Shown: positions 5,515 to 10,906 of the stretch, piece after piece | Layout: every line of letters begins with the position of its first letter | How positions within the stretch are numbered: the first letter of the stretch is position 1 | NCBI GenBank assembly: GCA_026770585.1 | Contig: MU646623.1 | Location: 448,044-458,966 of the forward strand | Direction of reading: 5' to 3' | Source of the DNA: Baffinella frigidus | Taxonomy: Eukaryota > Cryptophyceae > Cryptomonadales > Baffinellaceae | Length of the DNA: 10,923 bases | Program-made: the position numbers and the translations under genes | The notes under the pieces: generated by a model | What the model was told of the DNA's origin: nothing | The model's database searches: none | What the model saw: the letters and a program-made list of their open reading frames with translations, nothing else

Positions 5515-5626
5515 GGGACTTATAGGACGTGACAAGGATTTTAAATAGTACCAAGAGGCGCAATTCTGGTACCAAGAGGCGCAATTCTGGTACTATTTAA
5601 AATCCTTGTCACGTCCTATAAGTCCC
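5515..5626. mobile_element. Palindromic element with perfect 39-bp arms
   Basis: 5515-5553 (GGGACTTATAGGACGTGACA...) is exactly complementary to 5588-5626. The centre contains two perfect tandem copies of a 21-bp unit, GTACCAAGAGGCGCAATTCT plus G, at 5548-5568 and 5569-5589. Perfect arms mean it is young or corrected by gene conversion. The flanking sequence GCCTCCCT...CACCTGCAAAA...CAACATGTCAATCT occurs both left (5399-5441) and right (5640-5680). Confidence 0.85.
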
Positions 5627-5637
5627 CTTGGTACTAG

Positions 5638-5698
5638 GGGGCCTCCCTTCCCCCACCTGCAAAACCAACATGTCAATCTCATGTGAAAGTACGCGGAT
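5638..5698 (+). repeat. Duplicate of 5395-5454 flank
   Basis: GGGCCTCCCT-, CCCCCACCTGCAAAA and CAACATGTCAATCT match 5395-5454 with few differences. The palindrome lies between the two copies. Confidence 0.7.
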
Positions 5699-5708
5699 AC
5701 TAATAGGG

Positions 5709-5858
5709 TAACGGCCTGAAAATGGGGTAGTTAGGCTTACGGCATTGCCTAGGACCTCCTACCGTAGGCCGAGACTTTTTGGTCCTGGGATCCCTCGGCC
5801 TACCGTAGGAGGTCCTAGGCAATGCCGTATGCCTAACTACCCCATTTTCAGGCCGTTA
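5709..5858. mobile_element. Foldback element with 65-bp arms
   Basis: 5709-5773 pairs with 5794-5858 with two mismatches across 65 bp; the ends are TAACGGCCTGAAAATGGGGT and complement. TA flanks ACGGCC on both sides. The inner arm carries CCTAGGACCTCCTACCGTAGG, the core seen in other elements. The spacer is 20 bases. It has no coding capacity. Confidence 0.85.
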
Positions 5859-5905
5859 GCCTAGGGATACGTTCTTGACGAAAACGATGTGTTGGCGCAT
5901 GACAG

Positions 5906-6078
5906 CCACGCAAGAGTGCAAGGCTGACCTGGGAAAACAAGTTAGTTCACACGGAATTTGTACCAACTTTCCGAAGTTTCGATTTTTCTCTGGGGAGAAT
6001 GTCAACTTATGAGACTTTCAAAATAGTCAGATCTGACTATTTTTACTACACGGCACTCTGCCCTACAATCTTGGGTGG
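5906..6078. mobile_element. Inverted-repeat element, copy B (173 bp)
   Basis: Homologous along its whole length to copy A at 2522-2693: GCAAGAGTG, GGCTGACCTGGGAAAACAAG, CACACGGAATTTGTA, CAACTTTCCGAA and GAATGTC are shared. The terminal repeats here have decayed more (about four mismatches) and no TA flank remains. A perfect 24-bp palindrome lies at 6020-6043, centred on AGATCT, where copy A has a different palindrome centred on GAATTC. Confidence 0.8.
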
Positions 6079-6210
6079 GGGAGAGTTGGTTTTGCCTATT
6101 GTTTTTATTCGGTTCCGCAGTTGAGTATGGGTGTGCACCAAAGCTCATCTCGAAGACGGTGCGATCAGAATGAGCTCATTCGAGCCTCAGGATCCAAGAG
6201 TCACAGGAGA

Positions 6211-6266
6211 CCTAGGACCCTACGGTAGGCAATCGTAGGGACATAGGGGGGGTTCCTACGGATAAA
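6211..6266 (-). mobile_element. Fragment of CCTAGGACC-core element
   Basis: CCTAGGACCCTACGGTAGGC, AATCGTAGGGACATAGGGGG and TTCCTACGGAT form the reverse of the repeat at 3349-3385, joined to the shared CCTAGGACC core. It shows that the C-rich triplicate and the core belong to one element type. Confidence 0.55.
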
Positions 6267-6630
6267 TGAAGAGTCACAGGGAGGATGATGGGGCGATGGA
6301 GGCGCGAGGTCTTCAACAACGCTAAGAACTCAGCGTCGTTCCGGTTAACATGTCGGCATGCCACTTAGCAGGCACCGTGGCCCTTTGCGCCCGGATTTCC
6401 GGGCGAGATTTCGGTTGGGGTCCAAAGCAATGGATACGATTTGTACCAGAATCGTTCAGATGGACCGTTTCCCGAAGTCTCCAATGGCTGCTAAGTGTGG
6501 TTTAGTAACTAAACGCTTTAGTTACTAAACGTTGAGTTACTAAACGCGAAGTCGCGAGCAGGGTGGGTGCGGGAGGATGGCGGGGCGATGGAGGGCCGTG
6601 ACGTCTTCCAACTCCCGGGGGTGCGCCCCG
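6267..6630 (+). repeat. Non-coding stretch with short duplications
   Basis: GGGAGGATG, GGGGCGATGGAG and GTCTTC(C)AAC occur at 6281-6320 and again at 6570-6615. At 6500-6547 GTTTAGTAACTAAAC (an odd palindrome) is followed by two more AGTTACTAAACG units. The 6330-6490 part shows nothing recognisable. No gene is supported. Confidence 0.5.
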
Positions 6631-6633
6631 AAA

Positions 6634-6745
6634 CCCTTCACCCTAATAGAGAAACCCGAACCCCTTCACCCTAATAGAGAAACCCGAACCCCTTCACCCT
6701 CATAGAGAAACCCGAACCCCTTAACCCTAATAACGAAACCCGAAC
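6634..6745 (+). repeat. Four tandem 28-bp units built from telomere-like heptamers
   Basis: Each unit is four heptamers, CCCTTCA-CCCTAAT-AGAGAAA-CCCGAAC. Units lie at 6634-6661, 6662-6689, 6690-6717 and 6718-6745. Units 1 and 2 are identical, unit 3 has one change, unit 4 several. This is a higher-order repeat derived from telomeric sequence. The minus-strand frame across it (F-L-Y-E-G-E-G-V-R-V) is a translation of the repeat. Confidence 0.85.
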
Positions 6746-6758
6746 TCCCGAGGCGCGT

Positions 6759-6835
6759 GACGTCTTCCAACTCCCGGGGGTGCCAACCGAAACACACCCT
6801 GGGAGAGGGTAGCGCACACACGGGGTGGCCGCCCC
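6759..6835 (+). repeat. Duplicated segment also seen at 6600 and 7133
   Basis: GACGTCTTCCAACTCCCGGG plus GGTGC is identical at 6600-6624 and 6759-6783; a diverged copy (GACGTCTTTCTACTCCGGGA) is at 7134. The ACACCCT-GGGAGAGG part after it matches 7324-7340. The window thus holds about three diverged copies of one block with telomere-like heptamers inside. Confidence 0.65.
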
Positions 6836-6943
6836 TCCGGGTGCTGCGGTGCAAGCCACCGTCGTCGCGGCGCCTGCCCCTCCGGCTACCGTTAGGGGGG
6901 GGTAGCTCGCGAATCAGGACGCTTGAGACCCCTTGCACTCCCG

Positions 6944-7024
6944 GAGGGAGGGACGGGGGAAGGGAGCGAGGGAGGGAGCGAGAGAGGGAGAGAGGGAGAG
7001 AGGGAGGGGGGGGGGGGGGGGGGG
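6944..7024 (+). repeat. GA-rich low-complexity tract ending in a 19-G run
   Basis: GGGAGCGAGGGAGG and GAGAGAGGGAGA units run into nineteen Gs (7006-7024) followed by six As. It is purine-only on this strand. The open frame (R-E-R-E-R-G) is an artefact. Confidence 0.85.
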
Positions 7025-7045
7025 AAAAAACTCTCAGAGGGGTTA

Positions 7046-7129
7046 CAGGGGTAACTTGCTGATAAGGCGGCGCACCCCCCTAGGACCCTATTAGGCCGAT
7101 CCTAGGGCCCTCCGGTGGTCCTTGGGGGG
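7046..7129. mobile_element. Degenerate copy of CAGGGGTACC element
   Basis: TACAGGGGTAACTTGCTGATAAG at the left, then CCTAGGACCCTATTAGG, CCTAGGGCCCTCCGGTGGTC and CTTGGGGGGG. Same order as the intact copies at 9494 and 9785, but the right terminal repeat is gone. Confidence 0.65.
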
Positions 7130-7159
7130 GCACGACGTCTTTCTACTCCGGGAGTGCGA

Positions 7160-7318
7160 CCAAACCCGAAACCCGAAACCCTAATAATGAAATCCGAAAC
7201 ACTTCACCCTAATAAAAAGAAACGAACACCGAAACCCTAATCAAGACACCCAAAACCTCCACCCTAACAAAGAAACCCGAAACCCGAAACCCTATTCCCT
7301 CATCAAGAAGCCCGCATC
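7160..7318 (+). repeat. Degenerate telomere-like heptamers, second block
   Basis: CCCGAAA, CCCTAAT, CCCTAAC and AAGAAAC-type units with a weak seven-base rhythm, homologous to the 6634-6745 block but longer and more eroded. It is bounded left by the CGTCTTTCTACTCC copy and right by ACACCCTCGGAGAGG, as at 6759-6805. Confidence 0.65.
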
Positions 7319-7369
7319 GAAAAACACCCTCGGAGAGGTTGGCGTACCGTGTGAGACTGCGGTAGGCCC

Positions 7370-7427
7370 TACAGGGGTACCTCGCCCACACGGACACGCC
7401 TCCCCCTAGGACCCTACACTACACTCG
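7370..7427. mobile_element. Half copy of CAGGGGTACC element
   Basis: CTACAGGGGTACCTCGCC and CCTAGGACCCTACAC are the left terminal repeat and start of the core; there is no right half. Confidence 0.55.
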
Positions 7428-7438
7428 GAGTCAGAACA

Positions 7439-7564
7439 TTTCGCCTAAGTCAACTCCCCCTGAAAGCCAGCGCCTTAAGTCAAATGCCGTCCATGGTGGC
7501 CAGGTCCATCTAAACGAAAACAGGGGAAAGTTGACTTAGGTGAGCTGGTTGACTTAGCTGAAAT
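7439..7564. mobile_element. Inverted-repeat element, nested arms
   Basis: TTTCGCCTAAGTCAAC (7439-7454) matches the complement of GTTGACTTAGCTGAAA (7549-7564), and CCTAAGTCAACT pairs with a second inner copy at 7529-7540. A further CTTAAGTCAA lies at 7473-7482. Non-coding. It looks like a foldback whose ends were duplicated. Confidence 0.55.
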
Positions 7565-7737
7565 CTTGTGGCTGGGAGTGCACTAGGCCGGTATCGGTCC
7601 ATTGAAGCCTGCTCGCCCCTCTAGCGCGGATCACGCGAGGACTCTCCCTGCACGGAGCCTGATCGTGCCATGTGATAAATAACCTGTGCGTCCCCCCAAT
7701 GTACTTAACGTGCAGTGTGCACATGACCTCTCTCGGC

Positions 7738-7800
7738 GCTCCTGCTCAGACACAGCCTTGGCGGGGGTGAATTCATGGCGGCCGTATTGGTAGCAACAAA
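7738..7800 (-). repeat. Dispersed repeat D, copy 2 (reverse)
   Basis: Reverse complement of the 3866 repeat: on the minus strand TACCAATACGGCCGCCATGA, CACCCCCGCCAAGGCTGTGT, CTGAGCAGGAGCGCCGAGAG. Reading it as protein gives a frame like copy 1, but changes are mostly amino-acid replacing. A reverse copy 3 is at 8398-8457, both followed by GGTCATGTGCAC on the minus strand. Confidence 0.65.
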
Positions 7801-7998
7801 GGTCGGAAGTGATCAAGGTGTTTCTCACAATGGGCAGGTTGGGCGGATCGAAGCGAAGTTGGAGACCAGCTTCGATCCGTATGAGACGCACTTTTCTCTC
7901 TGGTTCCCCCCATGGACAGGTTGGGTGCGTGGAGCTCAAGGTCGCTATCTACCGTGTTGGTAGTAATAACCGTCTCTCTCGACCGTACTGGTAATAAA

Positions 7999-8063
7999 GG
8001 TCTCTCTCTCTCTCGCTCTCTCTCGCTCTCTCTCGCTCTCTCTCTCTCTCTCGCTCTCTCTCT
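7999..8063 (+). repeat. TC/GCTC microsatellite
   Basis: TCTCTCTC with interspersed GCTC units, located exactly where sibling copies have a short pyrimidine tract before the acceptor. It looks like an expanded polypyrimidine tract. The minus frame full of R-E codons is an artefact. Confidence 0.85.
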
Positions 8064-8397
8064 GCACACGTTGGGCGGGTGGAGCGTCCGTCGCGCAAGT
8101 TCGCGATCGTCTCGTGTGATAAACAACCTGTGGTTCCCCCCAATGAAAATATAAAACTATTATATAAACCATCCAACGCTTGAACGTGCACTGGTGTTGT
8201 TCGCAGGGGTCTCAAACGCTCGAGAACATGTGGTGGCCATGTTGGTTTCGATCCGTAATAAACGCACTTTCCTCGCCCTCTGCACAGGTTGGGCGGGTGG
8301 AGCGTCCGTCGCGGAAGTCCACAGACGCCCAGGGCCCTAGCTATCCATAGGGCCCCGCTACACAACGTGTAGCGTGCACATGACCTCTCTCGGCGCT

Positions 8398-8457
8398 CCT
8401 GCTGAGACACAGCCTCGGTGGGGTTGCATACATTGCGGGCGTGTTGGTAGTAACCAA
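8398..8457 (-). repeat. Dispersed repeat D, copy 3 (reverse)
   Basis: Minus strand: GGTTACTACCAACACGCCCG, then CACCGAGGCTGTGTCTCAGC. Closest to copy 1 in its CACCGAGGC part, with changes in the middle. Confidence 0.6.
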
Positions 8458-8670
8458 GGTGTCTCTCTCAATGGACAGGTTGGGCGGGTGGAGCGTTTGT
8501 CGCGCAAGTTCGCAGACTCTGTCGCGCGTGAGCGTCGCGCGCATCGCCGTGTGGGACGGGGCGCGCCCAGAGATTAGTCAACCAACGAGGCATTAGTCAA
8601 CCCGGCTTCCCCCCACGCACAGGTTGTGCAGGTGGCGCCGTGTGATGAATAACCTGTGCTCCATGCATCA

Positions 8671-8900
8671 GGTTGCCACGCGACGATGGCCTGTGTATCA
8701 AACAGGGTGGTTTTGTTGAGTCTTTCTATTATTCCCTGCACTTCTAAAAGTATTCTAATCCGGAATCCAGATAAGTTGCCAAATTTGTGGGCGGTTGAAG
8801 GCGAGTTGACTTTAAAAACAGAGGGATTTGGTGCACAGGTCATCGTCGCGAGGTGGGCACGTGGAGCGTGCCATACATAACCTGTGCGATAAATAACGTG
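8671..8900. other. No recognised gene
   Basis: A lower-GC stretch (8695-8820) that shows no repeat partner in the window and no convincing frame, then an eroded copy of the AACCTGTGCGATAAATAACGTG motif. It may be unique intergenic or intronic sequence. Confidence 0.4.
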
Positions 8901-8917
8901 CCCCCCCCCCCCCCCCC
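8901..8917 (+). repeat. 17-C run before a splice acceptor
   Basis: Seventeen Cs followed by TCTGCACAG. Together they make the polypyrimidine tract of the acceptor ending at 8926. Confidence 0.8.
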
Positions 8918-8926
8918 TCTGCACAG

Positions 8927-9034
8927 GTTGGGCGGGTGGAGCTTCCGTCGAGGAAGTTCGCAGACGAGCGGGTGAGCGTCGCCCGCATCGGCGTGTGGGA
9001 CGGCGCCCGCCAGGCCGCTGAACGACCCTTCTAG
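8927..9034 (+). CDS. C-terminal exon of an unrecognised protein family, copy 1
   Basis: After CTCTGCACAG (8926) the frame runs 35 codons to TAG at 9032-9034, reading V-G-R-V-E-L-P-S-R-K-F-A-D then E-R-V-S-V-A-R-I-G-V-W-D-G-A-R-Q-A-A-E-R-P-F. Its last 22 codons plus stop align without gaps to 9134-9202: nine codons differ silently, one differs in the residue (A/G) and both end in a stop (TAG against TGA). That pattern fits purifying selection on this frame. Read on the minus strand the same differences nearly all change the residue. I do not recognise the family. There is no start codon, so upstream exons are needed. Confidence 0.6.
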   Translation, partial: VGRVELPSRKFADERVSVARIGVWDGARQAAERPF

Positions 9035-9127
9035 TGAGAGACGGGAGAGGGGAAATGCCGGGGAAGGAAGGGGTGGGGGGGGGTCAATAGCTCCCGAGGC
9101 GGGTCTATCCCACGCTAGTCCTGACAG

Positions 9128-9202
9128 GGCCATGAGCGCGTGAGCGTCGCGCGCATCGGCGTGTGGGATGGGGCGCGCCAAGCCGGCGAGCGACCCTTTT
9201 GA
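9128..9202 (+). CDS. C-terminal exon, copy 2 of the same family
   Basis: Begins after an acceptor-like CTGACAG (9127), phase 0, reading G-H-E-R-V-S-V-A-R-I-G-V-W-D-G-A-R-Q-A-G-E-R-P-F and ending at TGA 9200-9202. The V-G-R-V-E part of copy 1 is missing. A third, frameshifted relative at about 8531-8576 reads V-S-V-A-R-I-A-V-W-D-G-A-R before diverging. It could be functional through another exon or recently dead. Confidence 0.5.
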   Translation, partial: GHERVSVARIGVWDGARQAGERPF

Positions 9203-9215
9203 GAGAGAGGCGTGT

Positions 9216-9262
9216 GTGACTACCAACACGGCCACCATGTATCACCCCCACCGAGGCTGTGT
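9216..9262 (+). repeat. Dispersed repeat D, copy 4
   Basis: TGACTACCAACACGGCCACC, then CACCCCCACCGAGGCTGTG, directly followed by a CAGGGGTACC element at 9267. Another diverged copy (9440-9490) likewise ends in such an element. Confidence 0.6.
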
Positions 9263-9266
9263 TCTA

Positions 9267-9414
9267 CAGGGGTACCTCGCTCATAAGAACCAACCCTTCC
9301 CCTAGGACAACCATAGAGCCCTAGGCATAGGCGTACTGCAGGGTCCTGGGGGGAGGCGCTTTCTTATGAGCACAGGGGTACCTCGCTCATAATAATACAG
9401 GGGTACCTCGCTAG
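9267..9414. mobile_element. Rearranged CAGGGGTACC element with extra terminal repeats
   Basis: Left terminal repeat CAGGGGTACCTCGCTCATAA at 9267, core CCTAGGACA...CCCTAGGCAT, and a right arm ending TTTCTTATGAGC at 9371. Instead of the rest of the right repeat come two more left-oriented terminal repeats (9373-9392 and 9399-9414). This suggests nested insertion or template switching. Confidence 0.7.
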
Positions 9415-9493
9415 CCGCGGGGTTACACCACTGTTTTTACTGCTACTGATTACAACACGACCACCATGCGCCCCCCCCCCCACACGGAGGCTA

Positions 9494-9610
9494 CAGGGGT
9501 ACCTCGCTCATAAGAAACCGCCCCCCCCTAGGACCCTACAGTAGGACTATGCCCAGGGCCCTATGGTGGTCCTAGGGGGGTGGGCGTTTCTTATGAGCGA
9601 GGTACCCCTG
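9494..9610. mobile_element. CAGGGGTACC palindromic element, intact copy (117 bp)
   Basis: Terminal inverted repeats CAGGGGTACCTCGCTCATAA... of about 35 bp, then core CCTAGGACCCTACAGTAGG and GGGCCCTATGGTGGTCCTAG. TA flanks both ends (9492-9493, 9611-9612). It lies inside a diverged repeat D copy: GAGGC before, TCTGTCAGCAGGG after, compared with GAGGCTGTGTCTGAGCAGGG in copy 1. Non-coding. Confidence 0.85.
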
Positions 9611-9684
9611 TATCTGTCAGCAGGGACGAGCACTCGTCGAGTCTTCCCTGCGCTGTTCTGCCAGCCCTCTCCCCGAATCCCGAT

Positions 9685-9774
9685 CCAACCCTAGGGGGTG
9701 CTGTGGAGCCCGCTCCAACCCTAGGATGGACTGTGGAATCCGCTCCAACCCCAGGAGGTTGTGTGGAGCCCTCG
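9685..9774 (+). repeat. Three tandem 30-bp units
   Basis: Units at 9685-9714, 9715-9744 and 9745-9774 start CCAACCC(T/C)AGG and end in TGTGGA(G/A)(C/T)CCGCT-like sequence. Because 30 is a multiple of three, both strands stay open (P-T-L-G-G-A-V-E-P-A on plus). The block sits between two intact palindromic elements. No independent evidence shows that it is coding. Confidence 0.75.
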
Positions 9775-9784
9775 AACACGCCTA

Positions 9785-9902
9785 CAGGGGTACCTCGCTC
9801 ATAAGAAACCGCCCCCCCCTAGGACCCTACAGTAGGACCATGCCTAGGGCCCTATGGTGGTCCTAGGGGGGGGGGCGGTTTCTTATGAGCGAGGTACCCC
9901 TG
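9785..9902. mobile_element. CAGGGGTACC palindromic element, best copy (118 bp)
   Basis: Arms identical for more than 30 bp from the ends, then core CCTAGGACCCTACAGTAGG, ACCATGCCTAGGGCCCTATG and GTGGTCCTAG. TA flanks at 9783-9784 and 9903-9904. Nearly identical to the 9494 copy, so both are recent. Confidence 0.88.
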
Positions 9903-9904
9903 TA

Positions 9905-10192
9905 GTTTTCTCCAACGCGCGCTGGTTGTGGCGCGCTGGGGGGATGCAGCGGGAAGGGGAAGGGGGAGGGGGGGGTACGCAGCCAGGCAGACGATCGCTG
10001 AGCGGGTGCGGCGATGCTGGAGGGCTGCAGGGTGCTGGAGCGCCCCCTCCCAAGTGCTGGAGGGCTGCACCCCCCCCCCAGCGTCCCTTAACGCTGCGCC
10101 CGCGCGCACCTCTAGGGTTCCAGCGTGGTGCAGGGAGAGGGTTGGTCCGAGAAGACTTGGAGGCCTCTGCAAGTGGAACACGCGGCCCCTTT
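9905..10192. other. GC-rich stretch with short direct repeats, no supported gene
   Basis: TGCTGGAGGGCTGCA occurs at 10015-10029 and 10053-10067, separated by GCTGGAGCGCC. G-runs and C-runs keep frames open on both strands, which explains the open frames here. It lies just downstream of the minus-strand gene candidate and may hold its 3' region. Confidence 0.4.
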
Positions 10193-10309
10193 CTATGAGC
10201 CCCCGTTCATGAGCCCCCTCTCGGCGCGGCCGCGTAGCGCATCCAACATGTCGTCAGAGAAGGCCTTGAGCCTGTCCTTGAGCTCTTGCGCGTGGGCGGC
10301 TTTGGGAGG
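10193..10309 (-). CDS. Likely last exon of the minus-strand secreted-protein gene
   Basis: The minus frame is open from after a TAA at about 10310 to TAG at 10195-10193 and reads A-A-H-A-Q-E-L-K-D-R-L-K-A-F-S-D-D-M-L-D and then A-L-R-G-R-A-E-R-G-L-M-N-G-G-S. This is a charged amphipathic helix, possibly coiled coil. There is no ATG before it. An AG at 10278-10277 (CTCAAG|GAC) would join in phase 0 to the donor at 10467, but it lacks a pyrimidine tract; the AAAG|CC site further upstream would not keep that frame. Real composition, uncertain boundary. Confidence 0.4.
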   Translation of the reverse strand, partial: PPKAAHAQELKDRLKAFSDDMLDALRGRAERGLMNGGS

Positions 10310-10467
10310 TTAAGTAGCCTAGCTCTGTCTGACACGATTTGGTCTCGTGATTTTGACGACACCGGAAGTCAATCCCCTCGGGGGTTTGGTGCAAATCCGT
10401 CAAAACGATCAGTCAACCCGAGTCAGGCGAGCTAGTTAGCGAGTGTGTGTTCGCACAAGAGGCGTAC

Positions 10468-10582
10468 CTTGAGATGCGACATCTCATCCTGCCACTCAGA
10501 GCCCCCCCACTTCACCATCCCCGTCTCCTCGGCCCCTCCTCCTTCTCGCTCCGAGTTTGACAGCAGCGGCCCGTCCCCGTAT
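10468..10582 (-). CDS. Likely middle exon of the minus-strand gene
   Basis: Ends in a strong 5' splice site, CTCAAG|GTACGC (intron from 10467). In the frame that reaches the donor at phase 0 it reads Y-G-D-G-P-L-L-S-N-S-E-R-E, a G-G-G-A-E-E stretch, then K-W-G-G-S-E-W-Q-D-E-M-S-H-L-K. An AG at 10584-10583 gives a start in phase with the first exon if GTAGCA...CGTAG (10616-10583, 34 bases, containing CTAAC like a branch site) is an intron. Without that the frame upstream has a stop. Confidence 0.35.
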
Positions 10583-10612
10583 CTACGCCGATGGCACAAA
10601 CGGTGTTAGCTG

Positions 10613-10906
10613 CTACTTGCTGAGGCATGCGTCTGTGGGCTGGGGTTGACATCCGTGGGGATCTCCCTCGTTCACATCGAAGTATTTCGCGACAGTTTTT
10701 ATATCTGAAGCATATAGCATATTTGCAGCATCTAGCATACTTATCTTCCCAGGGCCACAGTCGTGATTCCAATAATACACACTCTTGTCAATCGCATCCG
10801 GGTGCTCTCTGGTCAGGGACAGATCTTCAGCGTGTGCAATATCGGCCCATGTAACTGCGTATAGTATCAGGATGATACTCCAACGAGTGGCCATACGTGC
10901 CGGCAT
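10613..10906 (-). CDS. Putative secreted protein, first exon (signal peptide)
   Basis: ATG at 10906 opens 97 codons ending at TAG 10615-10613. Residues 1-26 form a classic signal peptide: R-M-A-T-R, a hydrophobic core W-S-I-I-L-I-L-Y-A-V-T-W, then A-H-A as a likely cleavage site before E-D-L. The mature part has three cysteines (H-D-C, H-G-C, D-A-C) and balanced composition unlike the low-complexity frames nearby. The second Met (residue 5) is an alternative start. The stop may be skipped by splicing at A-A|GTAGCA (10616), joining the exon at 10582. No family is recognised; the product would enter the secretory pathway. The promoter would lie beyond the window edge. Confidence 0.5.
   Translation of the reverse strand: MPARMATRWSIILILYAVTWADIAHAEDLSLTREHPDAIDKSVYYWNHDCGPGKISMLDAANMLYASDIKTVAKYFDVNEGDPHGCQPQPTDACLSK

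Larger units (their letters stand above)
7830..8670 (+). repeat. Tandem copies of a splice-acceptor-plus-exon unit
   Basis: A pyrimidine-rich tract, (G)CACAG or GGACAG, then GTTGGGCGGGTGGAGCGTCC recurs: the exon part starts near 7839, 7921, 8070, 8288, 8479 and 8623 (and 8927). In phase it reads V-G-R-V-E-R-P-S-R-K-F-A. The copy at 8070 has lost its AG (CACAC). The 8288 copy stops within about 20 codons; the 8479 copy carries a frameshifting change and stops at 8575. CGTGTGATAAATAACCTGTG-type sequence also recurs (7670, 8112, 8640, 8868). These look like duplicated, mostly dead 3' gene ends. Confidence 0.65.

Noticed and set aside
6634-6745. CRISPR-like regular array
   Set aside because: The 28-bp units are contiguous with no unique spacers and are built of telomeric heptamers in a eukaryotic setting.
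7773-8410. Minus-strand frames rich in Arg-Glu
   Set aside because: They translate the TC/GCTC microsatellite and repeat D in reverse.
8840-9238. 132-codon minus frame with repeated P-H-A-D-A
   Set aside because: Copies differ mainly at residue-changing positions in this frame, while the plus frame differs at silent positions.
9580-9804. Forward frame with Pro-Thr-Leu-Gly-Gly repeats
   Set aside because: It starts inside a palindromic element and consists of the 30-bp tandem units, open on both strands because the unit is a multiple of three.
9852-10212. Overlapping frames of about 90-114 codons on both strands
   Set aside because: All depend on G- and C-runs and short direct repeats; no domain or selection signal.
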